From Cephalotus follicularis (Eukaryota > Streptophyta > Magnoliopsida > Oxalidales > Cephalotaceae): a stretch of 64,000 bases of DNA. Positions 11,151 through 23,498 of this stretch are shown here, piece by piece (positions within the stretch are counted from its first letter, which is position 1; every line of letters starts with the position of its first letter). The notes below the pieces were generated by a model. That model was not told where the DNA came from. It worked only from the letters and a program-made list of their open reading frames with translations, and searched no databases. Made by a program: the position numbers and the translations under genes. The stretch lies in contig BDDD01000917.1 of the NCBI GenBank assembly GCA_001972305.1, positions 429,426 through 493,425 of the forward strand. Reading direction: 5' to 3'.

Positions 11151-12301
11151 CTGCGCTGTGACGGTCCTGCTGCAGAAGCACCACCACTAGCTGGCCCAGT
11201 AGGTGCCGTCGCTGCTCCTCTCAGGCAATCCCTCACGGAATGCCCCGCTGTGCCACACCTCATACATAACCCTTTCTTCAGCCAACAATCCTTCTGCTGA
11301 TGACCTGCACGACCACAGTGGTAACAAACCCCAGTCCTAGCATCACTCCCCTGACTAGGAGCACCCTGTGAAGCTGTCTGCTGGTTCCTGTTCCTCGGGG
11401 ATTTCATCGGGGAACCACTGCCTTGCCTCTTGGACGATGCTGGTCTAGACTGACTCTGTGTCTGCCTGCTCTGCTGGGCTCGGGCCCTCTCTGCCCTCTC
11501 TTCTTTCAACACACTTTCCAACAACCTTGCTTTCTGGGTAACCTCCACAAAGGTACCAAGCTCCATCACCCTGATCCGTGACTGAAGATCCGGTCGCAAG
11601 CCCCTTAAGAACCTCCGGACCTTCTTCTCCTCATCTGCTACCAAGTAGGCTGAATGTCTGGCAAGCTCAACAAACCTGGCCTGGTAGGCGGCCACAGTCA
11701 TCTCTCCCTGACGTAGCTCCAGGAACTCCGTCTCTCTCTGCTCACGCTCAATGCGTGGCACATACGCTGCCAGAAACTCCTCCCGGAACCCCTCCTAGGT
11801 GCCTACAACTCCAGTATCCTCCCATTTAGCACAGACCATCTCCCACCAGTGGGTGGCCTCTCCCCATAACCGGTACACAGCAAACCTCAATTTCTGGCTG
11901 TCAAAACACTCCATTACCTCGAAAATCTTCTCAAGGTCCTGAAGCCATCTCTCAGTGGTGGTAGCATCCAACTCTCCCCTAAAACTGGGTGGGTTCTGCC
12001 TCATAAACTTCTCTAGGTTTCTGCCAAACCGGCTACCATCATCATGTCCACCCTGAGCTGGAGCCATCGGCTGAGCCTGAGCATACATCCTCCGCATCTC
12101 CTCCATATTGGCTGCATTAGCGGCCATGTGTTGCTGATTGGCAGCTATCTGCTGCTGGATATAATCGGTGATGCGGTCCATGGGGTCTCTCACATTCGGC
12201 ACTGCCTCCGGGGGAGCATTATGATCTCCGCCAACATTTAAGTCCTCTGGGACATCCTCATTCACAGGTCTACGCCTTCCGCGCCTCCTTCGACCGTCCA
12301 T
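11151..12301 (-). pseudogene. gag region of C
   Basis: It starts MDGRRRRGRRRPVNEDVPED (minus strand, 12301). Next comes a Gln/Ala-rich helix (DYIQQQIAANQQHMAANAAN), then the capsid core GRNLEKFMRQNPPSFRGELD, WLQDLEKIFEVME and GEATHWWEMVCAKW. It continues with [20 protein letters not shown] and [20 protein letters not shown], a basic Gln/Ser-rich linker, and two CCHC zinc knuckles ([14 protein letters not shown] and [14 protein letters not shown]) near 11225-11330. An intact relative would use it for particle assembly and RNA packaging. The zinc knuckles bind RNA. Confidence 0.92.
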
Positions 12302-12393
12302 AGGTTCCTATAAGAAAGATGTCATTAGTCCTCTTGAGGAAACATGTTAATTGCCGAGGATAGTATCCAAGCTAAGCATATAAATGGATATAT

Positions 12394-12405
12394 GCTCTGA
12401 TACCA
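12394..12405 (-). other. Primer-binding site of C
   Basis: The minus strand reads TGGTATCAGAGC, complementary to the 3' end of initiator Met tRNA. It lies four bases inside the 5' LTR end at 12410. A short leader of about 90 bp separates it from the gag start at 12301. Confidence 0.9.
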
Positions 12406-13615
12406 CTGCTGCCACACCCCGCTTGCATTAACAACATACAACATGGCAATTTAACAGATATCCAGCTTATACAGAGAACGATAAAATTTAAAACTTTTAA
12501 ACAAACATCATTTAACGAAAGCATTTATATATAAGCTGAAAGCAAACGGAACCATGTGTCCCATACCGCATCATTCCCACAACACCCACGGTAAAACATA
12601 GTTGAAAAGCCCACAAGCGGAGCATGATCCAAAGTTGATACAACAACAATAGCAAAACATTAGTACATAAACCAAAGTACAACATGTTCGCTACACTGCT
12701 TTTACAAAACACATAAAGCAGAAAACTCCAATCACTTCATAGCCCAAAACAGCCATGCTCGGCAAGGTCCAAAACGCAGCATCAATCTGCAACAGTAGGG
12801 GGTTAGCCTTTGTCCTCACTCGGCCAAAGTCATAAAAACAACAGAACATCAATAAAACCAAAGTATGAAAGCAGCATGATACAGTACATACTATATCTCG
12901 ATGCATATATATAAATATAGATATGCATATGCCAAAACACGATGTCACGATATCACCGAAACCACGGTGTCACAATATCACAATGCACGGTCTCAAACAA
13001 GTCCAAAGGACTACACAATACTCGGTTCACGGTTCACAGCACACGGTGGGTATGAAGAGCGTCGCCAACTCCTGGCCCCAACGTCGTACATCCCGACATC
13101 GGCCCCGACTCCGGACGGCACGAAGCAGGTCACAATACAGTAAGTCACCCAGCCAACTCCTGGCCCCTTAGTCGACCAGACCACTAGTCATCGCTGGCAT
13201 CTCCGCCACGCGACTAGTACGGCCACAATCAAAATCACAATCAGCAATCACAGTCAAGCTCAATCACAATCACAATCATCTCGATGCTCAAAACAGTTTT
13301 CCAAGTAGTTTATAAAACAAAATACCTGAAAACAAACTCATTTTCTCGATGTCACGGTTCACGGTTCTCAATATCACAAAACTCAGTTCACGTTGTTTTT
13401 GGAAGTCATTTTCACGGTTCGAAAGTATATATTTCTCAAAACATATAGTTTTGTGTGAAATAATGATTTTTCATTAACTACAATGCACTTCCAGAAATAT
13501 GTTATAACAGTTTAAACTCAATAATCACAATGCTCAAACAGTTTATAAAGCTTCACGAAGCAAAACATCACAATACACGATGCATACATATGTTCACGGG
13601 CGAAACAGGCCCCCA

Positions 13616-13904
13616 ACAGTCGGCTGCCCACCCTTGGCAGTCGGTTGTCCCCCTCAAAGTAGTCGGCTGCCAAACCCAGGAAGTCGGCTATACAACCAGA
13701 CAGTCGACTGTCTACCAAGACAGTCGGCTGCCCACACTCGACAGTCGGCTGTCATCCCTGACAGTCGGCTGTTGACCTACAACAGTCGACTACACAACCT
13801 CTGCAGACATTTTTTTGGAAACGAACGTGGGCAGTCGACTGGCCTCCCTAGAACAGTCGGCTGGACCCGTTTGCAGTCGACTGCCCAAGGTGGGCAGTCG
13901 GCTG
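13616..13904 (-). repeat. Downstream palindrome array of the C 5' LTR
   Basis: Copies of CAGTCGGCTG and CAGTCGACTG (plus strand) lie at 20-24 bp spacing, matching 7122-7412. One stretch near 13700-13745 differs in unit make-up from the 3' LTR, so unit content has changed between the two LTRs of one element. Confidence 0.9.
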
Positions 13905-14397
13905 GATTCTGCAGCAGGTGTAAAAACCAGCTGCTAAAACAGCCACAATCACACACCCAACACAACCCAAAATGACATATTTATGCACATACATGTTCCA
14001 AACTCACAATATAACATAAACATGCATTTTATTTCATCAAAAACATTGTCAATTGAAATTATATTGCAAAAACGACTTCCCTCCACCTCTTTATGCCTAA
14101 ATCCGAAGCTCTTGCAACCCCAACACGTCCAGCAACCCTCACAGGTCCGGATTCCCACTGCCAAGCCTCCAAGCTTCACGGTTCCAACACACGAGCTCCG
14201 TAGCCTCAACACACATACACTTCCACTCTCAATCTCACAAGCACTCTTGGAAAACACAAAGAATGATGGAGAAAGAAGAGAGAAATGCTGTGTTTTAAGG
14301 AGAAACCCCCGGCCCCTCCTCTGCCATTTCCAATAAATCCAAAAGACTCCTCCTTTTTCCACTTAAGGCAGATAGCACGTGGGCTGTCTGGCACATG

Positions 14398-14530
14398 GCA
14401 GTCGACTGCCTTGGCTTGGCAGTCGGCTGTTTCTGCTGACACTCCCACCAGCCGGCTGCCTCCTCTTGGCAGCTGGCTGCCACGCCTCAGCAAGGGTCCA
14501 GTCGGCTGCCTCCCTGTGGCAGTCGGCTGC
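14398..14530 (-). repeat. Upstream palindrome array of the C 5' LTR
   Basis: About six units (CAGTCGACTG, CAGTCGGCTG, CAGCCGGCTG, CAGTCGGCTG) lie 143-275 bp after the LTR start, equivalent to 7938-8070. Confidence 0.88.
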
Positions 14531-14673
14531 CCCTGCACAAAAACACACAACAACACACTTTCTTGCAACATTTCAACACGGGAAAGAGGGAAAACACGAT
14601 TCTCATTAACAGAAGGTGTAAAATTACATTGGAAAAGCAATATTACACATAAATGAAAATCCCGGGCGTTACA

Positions 14674-14768
14674 GGAATGATATTAATCATCAGGAAACTA
14701 TTCACTTATCTGTCGAGGATAGTATCCCAGCGATTGCTTATAAATAAATATAAGATCTGATACCATGT
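14674..14768 (-). other. Leader and primer-binding site of A
   Basis: The minus strand carries TGGTATCAGATC (14754-14765) next to the 5' LTR end at 14769. This is a Met-initiator type primer site with one change from the canonical form. The leader continues to the C insertion point and resumes at 5922. Its sequence matches the leader of element I (62291-62388). Confidence 0.85.
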
Positions 14769-15289
14769 TGTCACACCCCGTTTTCCATTAACAACATATA
14801 TATGGTTATCAGTTAATAATGCAGTATTTAACAATACTCCAAAACTCTTTAACACTCGCAGAAGCATTTATCATACTGGATAATTTAAAATATTAGCATG
14901 TAGTCCATACTACAAGCTTACTCATTACAATAACAAGGTTATATTTTACATGTTGAAAATGTAAAAATAACATAACGAGGTGTGATTATTACATTACACT
15001 TAACATTTCAATTAAAAACCTTATTAAAAAATGAATCTCTCAAAAGTAAAGCTTTAGCAGCTCGTGCACCCCTTCACTTCAATTTGAAATTATAGGGGTT
15101 AGACTTTGTCCTCACTTGGCTAAGTAGGCATCATGCATGATAATGAATATAAAGATACAATTCATGCATGATAGTTTATAATTTGAAAAGTGGATATATA
15201 TAAGCCCATATATAGAAACAATCATGCCAAGTGGCTACAATCAATCATGTCACAAAGGACAATTCAATACAATCCAAGGATGTGTACAC

Positions 15290-15480
15290 TTTATGATTAG
15301 CATCCGGTTACATTACACTCTATAATTAGCATCCGGTTACATTACACTCTATGATTTGTAACCTGGTTACATTACACTCCATGATTTGTAACCAACAATC
15401 AATTCAATTCAGGAATGCGTACACTCTATGATTAGCATCCGGTTACATTACACTCCATGATTTGTAACCATCAGTCAATT
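15290..15480 (-). repeat. Short tandem array (CACTCTATGATTAGCATCC units) in the A LTR
   Basis: About five copies of a unit such as GGTTACATTACACTCTATGA plus TTAGCATCC or TTTGTAACC are spaced about 34 bp, with one longer gap. The unit is clearly related to the D-family arrays (GGTTACTTCCACTCTGTGTT at 38100-38540 and 43560-43990), so the array type is shared between LTR families. Confidence 0.75.
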
Positions 15481-15839
15481 CAATTCAATATTTTCAAGTA
15501 GTTTATACTTATAAAATACTTGAACAATACATTTTCAAAAGGTTTAACAATAACTTTCAATCCTTTGATAGTACACTGAGTTTTCATTTAAGAAAACAAT
15601 AAAACACTTCATTTGTTCTCACTTATAGAAAACAGTAAACATTTCAGTCTTTCTCACTTGGGAGAAATCAGTTCAATAACACTAAATCAAATAGTGATAA
15701 TGCACAATCGGTTCAATACATAGGAGGTATTGATCCTTAGAAGTATGAATCCAATAATCCAATATGAATCCATGTTTGTCAAGCATAAACATTTAGATGC
15801 CATCCAATTTTAATACTATTTTCCTATTAGAAGCTGACA

Positions 15840-16115
15840 ATTTCCTTGACCATTGACAGTTTTTCCCTAATCGTTGACAGTTTGTATCAAGCGTCAACAG
15901 TTTGTCCTAACCGTTGACAGTTTGTATTAAGCGTCAATAGTTTGTTTTGTATTAAGCGTCAACAGTTTGTCCTAATAGTTCATAGTTTATATTAAGCGTC
16001 AAAAGTTTGTTTTGCATTAAGCGTTAATAGTTTGTCCTAACCATTGAAAGTTTGTATTAAGAGTCAACAGTTTGTCCTAACCGTCAAGAGTTTATTAAAA
16101 GCGTGGATGGTTTCT
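15840..16115 (-). repeat. Downstream array of decayed GTCGAC units in the A 5' LTR
   Basis: Units such as GCGTCAACAGTTTGTCCTAA and CCGTTGACAGTTTGTATTAA alternate at about 20 bp, as in 3360-3616. Most cores read GTCAAC or GTTGAC. Confidence 0.82.
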
Positions 16116-18026
16116 AGCGTCCCGGCAATTCAACAAAAACAGGGCATGTTCAATTCACACTTCAATCCATTCAATAACAACATACAGGCATGTATAACTC
16201 ATCACAACATGAAGTACATACTATATGTTCAAAATCGTGCCATAAACCCCTACCTCAAATAGCTTTTCCCAAAATCAATTACTTGATTCTTCACTCAATA
16301 GCTCAAAGCTCTCCACTCCAACTCAATCTTCAATTTCCATAAATAAATCCTTTGTTTGCATGAATTCAGTAGATATACATAGACAAAATTAGTATGTATA
16401 TATCAATTGATTAACCCTAACACAATTAACCATAAAACCAGAAGCTTACCAGGTATATTCAAGCTTTAATTTTTCCACTTTGAACACTCTAGCTTCAACA
16501 TGGAAAGTCCCAGCAATTGGCCAAAATATATTCTCCCCTTTCAATGTATTCTAACTCTCAATTCACTCCTTCTATCACTGATATAAAGGGTTCAATGCCA
16601 AGGAATTCGTCTTTGTAACGCCCGAAATTTTATAAATAATTATTTTAATATTGGCAGAGTGTATGGCCGTATTGAGTCAATGGAGTCCGAATCGATAAAA
16701 CGCAACGCGTATTGGAGCCGCAAATCATAAGGCCCAAAATGACTAATAAAGCCCATTTTTACTGCGCGACAATAAGGCCTTATGTTCGCATTTTTATTGC
16801 GATTATTTTGGTGGCTGTTTGGATAATTAATATCGCAAAATTTGGATTAAACGGGACCCAGACCTTAGTATTTGGGGTGGTAAATACTAAATAAGTGGCA
16901 AAAATTAAAGAAAAGAAATAAGAGAGACACTGGCACATAAGGAGCCCGTGCAGAATTAAGGAGAGATACGTGAGAGAGAGAGACATCGGGAGAGAAAGGG
17001 AGAGAGGGCCGTTGGTGCGCCGGGGAAGACGCCGGAGCTAGCCGCCGAACCAGGAAGAGATGGCGAACGGTCCAGACCCCCCAACCCGCCGGTAAGCTCT
17101 CCTCTTTTCTTCTCTTTCTTCTCTTTTTCTTCTCCCTAACGCCAAGCAACTGTGGGCATTAAGGAGCATTCCACCACCGGTTAGCATCGCAGGAAGGTCC
17201 GGTCTTCACCTAGGAGGCTGGCTACACCTATTTCAGTGGCTGATTTGGCGTCATTCGGCCGAAAATGGCCGGATTCGAATTGATGAGTCGACTGAGTGAG
17301 TTGACCCGCTCTCGCCTTTGACCGTGCGTTTAGCGCCGAGTCTTGGCGAGTTAAGTTCAAGGATGTGTTGACTTGATGATTGTGAGGCGTTTTAAGGTGT
17401 TAACCGGAGTTGTGGTTGACCAGTGAGTCAACTTAGTGAGTTGAACTCACCGGCCGGCCGTGACAACATGTTTTATGGTGAGTCACGGTGAGCCTCTGAT
17501 GGTTTTGAACATGTCATCTAATGTGGAACCTGTTTTTGGGTTTCGCCGGAGCTGAATGAGTTGGCCAGAAACTGGCAAAGGCTCCGATGGCTGCTGTGCT
17601 TGGTTTCCATGCGTGGAGTGTAACGGAAATGTGTTGTACATGCAGGGTAAAGGAAACGATCAAGGATAAATGAAACGATCGAGGATAGAGGATTTCCGAG
17701 CTTTACGAGCTCAGTTGCTAAGTGGTAGGTTATACTATTGCTTGCATTACATTCATGCATTCTAAATGATTATTTGGATTGATATGTGTACGAATTGTAA
17801 TTGTATGGAAGCATGATTGTGTATATATATATACGAGTATACAGATGGATATGTATATTGCATATGGCATATGATATAAGGGTTCGATATTGAATTAAAA
17901 GGAGATGAGTTCTTGCCTTCTCTTAATTCACGGGCTATGGGATGAATATTAAAAGGTTTTGAACTATTTTGGACATAGTTCCATTGATTTACGAACTCTT
18001 TCACAAACTGCATTTTCTATCAAAAC

Positions 18027-18241
18027 CGTCGACGCTTTATGCTTTCAAAACCAAACCCGTCGACGCTTTCATGTCTTAAACTGAGTAGTCGATGTTTTAT
18101 ACTTATGCTTTCTAAAACTGTCGACGCTTTTATGTGTTAAACCAAATAGTCGATGCCTTATGCTTTAAAACAAACCGTTGACGCTTTATACTTGTGCTTT
18201 TTCAAACTGTTGATGCCCGGGGCTAAGCATCGACGCTTAGT
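18027..18241 (+). repeat. Palindrome array of the B 5' LTR
   Basis: About eight units (CCGTCGACGCTTTATGC, TAGTCGATGTTTTATAC, TGTCGACGCTTTTATG, CGTTGACGCTTTATAC, ATCGACGCTTAG) are spaced near 29-32 bp, about three helical turns, rather than the 20-22 bp of other families. The array lies 1.4-1.6 kb after the LTR start. The matching array in the 3' LTR is at 24910-25125. Confidence 0.88.
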
Positions 18242-18923
18242 GCCCTGTTCAGCCCAAACACACCGTTTTACATGGTTTTCCATCCAAAATGGTTTTTATC
18301 TTCAAATGAATTCCATAGAAAGCCTCACTAAGGCGTTGTAACATATGGAATCCTTCTGTATCACATTTGTTTTCTAAATCGATGTTCAAGTGAAGTTTAA
18401 AGGAAAGTTCTCAATTAAAGAGTTTTACGCAAATGGTTTCTAAATGGTTTTCAAAATGGTCAGGATAGTTCCATTGGGATATCGAGACACGAATATCTTA
18501 TTTGGACTTCATCTTCATTGTTTTAGGGATTTCAAAATGGTCAGGTACTTCCATTGGGACATTTCGGCGCGGATACTCCCATTTGGACTTCGTTTCCATT
18601 CATTATAACTTCGATAGGGACCAACCAAATGATATGTGAAAAATTGATTACAAAACGGATTATGAACACGAAATGGCCATTGGATATGAAAAATGACTTA
18701 TGATTATGAAATGATCTTTATATGATTTGACGGATGTGGATCCTATGAGATCCTTTATGAAATGGTCCCTATCCTTTAAATGAATATATGTTATGGGTTA
18801 CGAGTATTACAAGGTACGACTATGATATATATTATTGTTTGAGACCTATGAGATAACCCATCCATAACCTACGTTTTCGTCGCGAGGATTATGGGTGTTC
18901 GATCACGTCATCCCTGGAGGTTA

Positions 18924-19042
18924 CTGGCGCCTACGGGTTCTGACTGTTTTTACGGCTTTACCACATACTACGAGTTCAGACCGTTTTTATGGCTTTGCCA
19001 CTATACTTACGGGCTCTGACCGTTTTTACGGCTTAGCCATGA
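18924..19042 (+). repeat. Tandem array (GTTCTGACCGTTTTTACGGC units) in the B LTR
   Basis: Three units, each pairing TACGGGTTCTGACCGTTTTT with ACGGCTTTACCAC, are spaced about 36-39 bp. A matching array lies at 25815-25925 in the 3' LTR. The unit contains a local inverted pair (ACGG and CCGT). Confidence 0.8.
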
Positions 19043-20117
19043 TGTGATCAGGATTATGTCTTCCCCACTTGGCTACGACCTCAAAAGGGTAGGTAGTCAG
19101 TGGTAGTACTATCTCAGGCTGGAGTGGCAGAGTAGTACACAGACCTATGGATTGTTTGGCACTACGCATGATGAATGATTGTTTATGGAGTGCCTGCAGG
19201 CCTATGGCCTTTTACGTGATTAGGACTAGCCCAGTATACCACTGCTCAGGGACATTTGGAATACTGACGCTATGCCCAATTGTCATTTATGCACACGACA
19301 TGCCACTTATATATTATACTATTGCACGCATATCACCATTATGCTGATGCACTACATGCAATACATTGATATATTGTTACACGCGTATCACTATTATACT
19401 GTTGCATGCATAGCATAGTATACCTACTCGACATCATGTCGCTGGCCCATTTCCCATGTATGCGGAATGGGTCAGGCCCAGGTACAGGTGATGGACTACA
19501 GTGAGGTAAGCTGAGAAGGACGGCTTTTCTATAACATATTTTGTTAGCCAAATGTATATGGAGTTGTATGTATTTGGATTTGCTTATATGAGTTGTATAT
19601 GAGAGTTGTATAAAAGGGGCCTCACGTTTATGATTAAAATGTATTGAAATATAAGGCTTGTTATGTATAAGGATTGTGAAAAGGAACCCTATGTATTTGA
19701 GACAAATATAAAGATGTTATAGTTATCTTTTATTCAGCTATCGACCTGTCGTGTTATGGCAGTGCTTGTTTAATATATGTGTTGATGCAAAGGACATGGA
19801 AGGGTCCACATATTGTGATAAATTGCTGATTCCTCCTTCGGGAGTGTGGTTGTTAAGGGCTGAGCCCAAGATATAAAATGTGTTTTCCTTTACAGGGGGT
19901 TTAGTCCTATAAACGAATACTTCATGCCGAAAATTTGGGAGATTTTAAGAGTTAGTTTTTATTTGGATTGATTAATTCCGTTGTTGTAATACGATTGTTT
20001 AAAGTTTAAAATTTGTAGCACTTTCTGGATAATGAATTACATGACTAAATGGACTGAAAGGAACGTATCTCATGCGTCGGATCGTGGGGGCTTACTCTCA
20101 CGGTTCGGGGCATGACA

Positions 20118-23100
20118 GCTTGGTATCAGAGCTGGTCCTATGTTGGATACGCCAGGATAGGGTCCTTGGCTATGGGAATTGAGAATGATTGATGGCAATT
20201 AAGCGCTATTCTGAGTTACTTGGAGTAGCGGAATGATAAGTGTTACATGGAGTTTCTTGGATTTATGGGTATGAGAAGTTGATAGCTGAATCTTTGTCTC
20301 TTAAACAAGTAGATATGGAACCCAAAAGGAAAGGAACTACCATCCCACATTTAGACTAGTACCACGGTCGGGAATTACCGAGGACATACTATTTGACCTA
20401 GTCTCATAGTTTTATGGTATGGGCTGGTTATACAGTTATGGATCATACGGGGAGTGGACCGCACAACCATGAACCGTACGGCTAGGGATCGTGCGGTTAT
20501 GGCTAAGGGATAAGGTATGGATACGGATATGATATGTTTGCAGATCGTATCGTTACGGATCGTAATGGTCCGGATTGTGATTGTATAGTTGGAAGGCAGT
20601 CCGTGTGTTTAGTTAGCCCTCCTAAGGATATAGGATTGATTGGTTAGCAGCACATTGTACCCATGTGAGGGGTTACGGGAAGGTTAAGACCTTCAATCTA
20701 TCAAGATAGTCTCATTTCCAGTTTATTAGGACTTTGGATCATCAGTTAGTTTAGATGATATCAGTCGTTCATGCTGATAGACTTATGGGACAAGGTTACA
20801 GTGGATATCTGGCATATGTGACCGATAACAGGAGACTGGTACCGAGGTTTGAGGATGTTTTAGTTGTTTGTGAATACCTGGATATGGTTCTGGGTGAGTT
20901 AACATCCTTACCTCTAGAGAAGCATTCAGAGTATCTGATTTATTGTTTCTAGGGGTTTGGCAGGATTTCTCCTTTGTTTGTCAGCCCCTCTGTCGATCAA
21001 CACATCGACGCATTGGTATATAGCACCGACGCCTACGAGGGAAGAGTTGACGCGATGACCATTCTTTTGCATTTCTGTGCATTAACCACTGTTACACATT
21101 GATGCCTACAGTGATGACGTCGATGCCTAGAGGATGGTGTTGACGCCCAAAAGTCCTGTTTCATACGAAGTTTTTGGTTTTGCTTGGGTTCTATCCTTAA
21201 AAGATTCCCTTGTCAGGCTAGCACCTAAGGCTACCGAGTAGGCCGTTTCTGAGGCCACCAAGTAGTCTAGACTTGCTAGGGAGGCCGACTTAGAAAAGGC
21301 AACCCCTCCGAAACCCCATGAGATATACCAATGGTGTGACAGTGAGGGCCATGACATGTGAAGGGAACAGGTCACCGACTGAGATGACCGTGGTAGATCT
21401 ATGTGGCACCGAGAGGAAGGGTCGACGAACCCTGACTACAGGACGTATATTGTACAGTTTATGGTTTAGGGTTATGGCATGGTAAAGATACGGTTATGGA
21501 CCCAGATTCGCTCAGTTCATGTATTGCCTTGTGACTCATATGTCATGCTAATGTGAAACCAGAACCCTTATGGAATGTTATGTAAGTTAACACCCCAATG
21601 GGAGAATCTTTTCATCCTGAAGGAGTGTGTGAGTCGTGCGCTATAAAGATAGCCGACCCCATATGACGGCAGCCCTCCTATTGTTACCGATGGATGAGTT
21701 AGAAAGTGGTTACAGAGATGGATCCATTTGGATATGTGTTATCATCGACAATCTCCAGGTCACGATATGGACCTTGTGGGTGGATCGTAGTGTTGTTAAA
21801 GGGGATGATCAATTCCTTACAATATTCAAAAACTGTATGGAAGGGGTGTGTAATCCATATCTTGACCCTATCATCGTAGTCTTCTTCAATGATGTGTTAG
21901 TGCATTCCAAGCATGAGGAATGCCATGGGAAGTGGTTGTACTAAAAACGGCAGGTCTTGCGAGATCGCCAGTGGTATGCCAATTCAGCAAGTATGTAGTT
22001 TTGTTATTGGAGGTAGTTTCCTTGTTCACATTGACCACAGTGCTGGTTCGTTTGTGGACCTAACAAGTATAGAAGTAGTGAAGGATTGGGAATGGCCGAT
22101 AAACGTGACAATAGTCCGTGGTTTCTTAGGCTTAGCGAGTTACTATCGCCGCTTTGTTGAGTAATTTTTTTTACGGATTACCACACCTTTCACTCGATTG
22201 ACGTAGAAAAATGGGATGTAAAATATGACAGTGGTAAAGGGAGCTTCCAGGAGTTAAAACATCGTCTAATATCTGCGCCGATCATGGTTTTACCTGAGAG
22301 CAAGGGTGGTTTCGTGGTATATAGTGATGCCTCAGGGAACGGTGCGAATTGTATTTTGAGATTGTTTGGGGAATGAGCCCCTCTGTCTTGAGGAAAGTTG
22401 GAGCCTCATGAGTAAGTTATTCCACTCATGACCTAGAATTTACAGCGTTAGCCGTGCGCTACGCCAATGGAGACCCTGTCTATACGGCACAAAGTTAGAG
22501 GTTTTCATAGATCACAAGGGTCCGAAACCTCCTTTCTCTTAGAAGGGTCTAAATATGAAACAAAGAAAGTGCATGGAGCTTCTCAATGGTTACATTTGTG
22601 AGATCCAATGTCAACCATGCGATGCTAATATGCTTGCAGAAGCCTTAGGTTGCTAATTAGCTTGCTTGACGGTCTCCTAAGTTCAAGCACGACCATGGTT
22701 GATGGATCGAATTGAGAGGCTCAAGGAATGGGTGGTGAATTGCTTAAGGCTACATTACAAGACCAAGACGGATTCAAACCAGAATTCTTGATTGGTGGTG
22801 ATGAGTTCATAAAATCCCAAGATAGAGTTTGTGCCCTTTACAGCGAAAAGCCGACGAAGGAGCTATAGTTACAAGCTTATCACACCAGTTTCTCAGTACA
22901 ACCGGGGATTAGCAAGATGTATCGAGATCTGTAAGTCAATTTGGTGGAATGACATGAAGAGAGAGTAGGTGCAGTTGCCCATAGACTTGACTTACCACTC
23001 AGCCTACGGGATTGGAACCCACCATGTAAGGTAGAGTATATGCCAGGATCAGGGTGGCATCACAGAAGCATGATGGATAGAGATAACAGTTGGAATGGAC

Positions 23101-23498
23101 TTCTGCCGTTAGCAAAACTCACACGGGAAGATCATATATTTCATAAGGTGTTCATATCTCAATACTTAGAGTATATTATCCAGATCCTTCTCACGTGCAG
23201 CCATATGAGCCTTTAGAGCTAAGGACGGATACAAGCTTGAGGAGAACTCATATATATGTATATAAATATATGTTCAGAGATGGTTTTCGAGTGATATGGA
23301 TGCCGAAGGATGATGAAGCGGGTTATACGATCGTGGAAAAATGGTTAAAGGATGAGGACGCTTCATGGTTGATGTGTGATGGCAATGCTATGAGCTTGAG
23401 AAAGTTGTATGAGCCGCGAGAAAGAAACGAAGACATTCTACCCTCACATGTTTTAACCTAGGAAATCTCGGGACGAGATTTTTCTAAGGAGGGGAGGA
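20118..23498 (+). pseudogene. Decayed interior of B (gag-pol traces)
   Basis: The primer site TGGTATCAGAGC lies at 20121-20132, three bases after the LTR. Recognisable traces in order are a CxxxGH zinc-knuckle remnant near 21335-21360; RT palm wording NPYLDPIIVVFFNDVLVHSK near 21860-21915; RT thumb wording VVKDWEWPINVTIVRGFLGL with ASYYRRFVE near 22075-22160; RNase H start GGFVVYSDASGNGA near 22300-22345; and the pol end with RDF before the purine tract AAGGAGGGGAGGA at about 23486-23498. The rest (about 20140-20980 and 22400-23180) holds no motif I can name. The copy is badly broken. Confidence 0.8.
20991..21155 (+). repeat. GTCGAC-type array inside the body of B
   Basis: About seven units (TGTCGATCAA, CATCGACGCA, CACCGACGCC, GTTGACGCGA, ATTGATGCC, CGTCGATGCC, GTTGACGCCC) lie at roughly 20-25 bp spacing. 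They sit within the interior between the primer site and the RT traces, not in an LTR. This is the only such array I see outside an LTR. Confidence 0.75.

Larger units (their letters stand above)
5923..14673 (-). mobile_element. Ty3 chromovirus element C (Tekay/Del-like), nearly whole
   Basis: C is 8.75 kb long with both LTRs (5923-8213 and 12410-14673), primer site, gag, RT, RNase H, integrase, a chromodomain-like tail and a polypurine tract, all on the minus strand. A perfect 5 bp target repeat, GGAAT, flanks it (5918-5922 and 14674-14678). It sits in the leader of A just before gag. The LTRs differ by about 3-4 percent in the first few hundred bases compared. At commonly used plant LTR rates (near 1.3e-8 per site per year) that suggests an age around one to one and a half million years. 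It looks largely whole, with only a few breaks. Confidence 0.95.
12410..14673 (-). mobile_element. 5' LTR of C
   Basis: This 2264 bp LTR aligns with 5923-8213 across its length, with the same start (TGTAACGCCC on the minus strand) and the same two palindrome arrays. The flanking GGAAT at 14674-14678 is the right target repeat. Confidence 0.93.
14769..16613 (-). mobile_element. 5' LTR of A, first piece
   Basis: On the plus strand it begins TGTCACACCCCG, the reverse of the terminal GGGGTGTGACA. It contains the conserved GGCTAACCCC block (minus strand, near 15100), a 34 bp-type tandem array at 15290-15480, and the decayed GTCGAC array at 15840-16115. It breaks at GTCTT, where B is inserted, and resumes at 26987. 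Confidence 0.88.
16614..20117 (+). mobile_element. 5' LTR of B
   Basis: The LTR is 3504 bp. A purine-rich leader with (GA)n lies near 16970-17000, followed by an AAC/GCC-rich stretch and a GTAAGC splice-donor-like site at about 17092. The palindrome array is at 18027-18241, and a tandem ACGGGTTCTGACCGTTTTTA-type array is at 18924-19040. It ends GGTTCGGGGCATGACA at 20117. The solo LTR J and the outer part of D2 are related to it. Confidence 0.92.

Noticed and set aside
12394-12405. tRNA-like matches (also 14754, 20121, 46572, 62279)
   Set aside because: These are 12-18 base primer-binding sites next to LTR ends; no cloverleaf surrounds them.
21127-21375. Minus-strand frame of 82 residues inside B
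   Set aside because: It is antisense to the decayed gag-pol interior with no homology wording, so it is a shadow frame.
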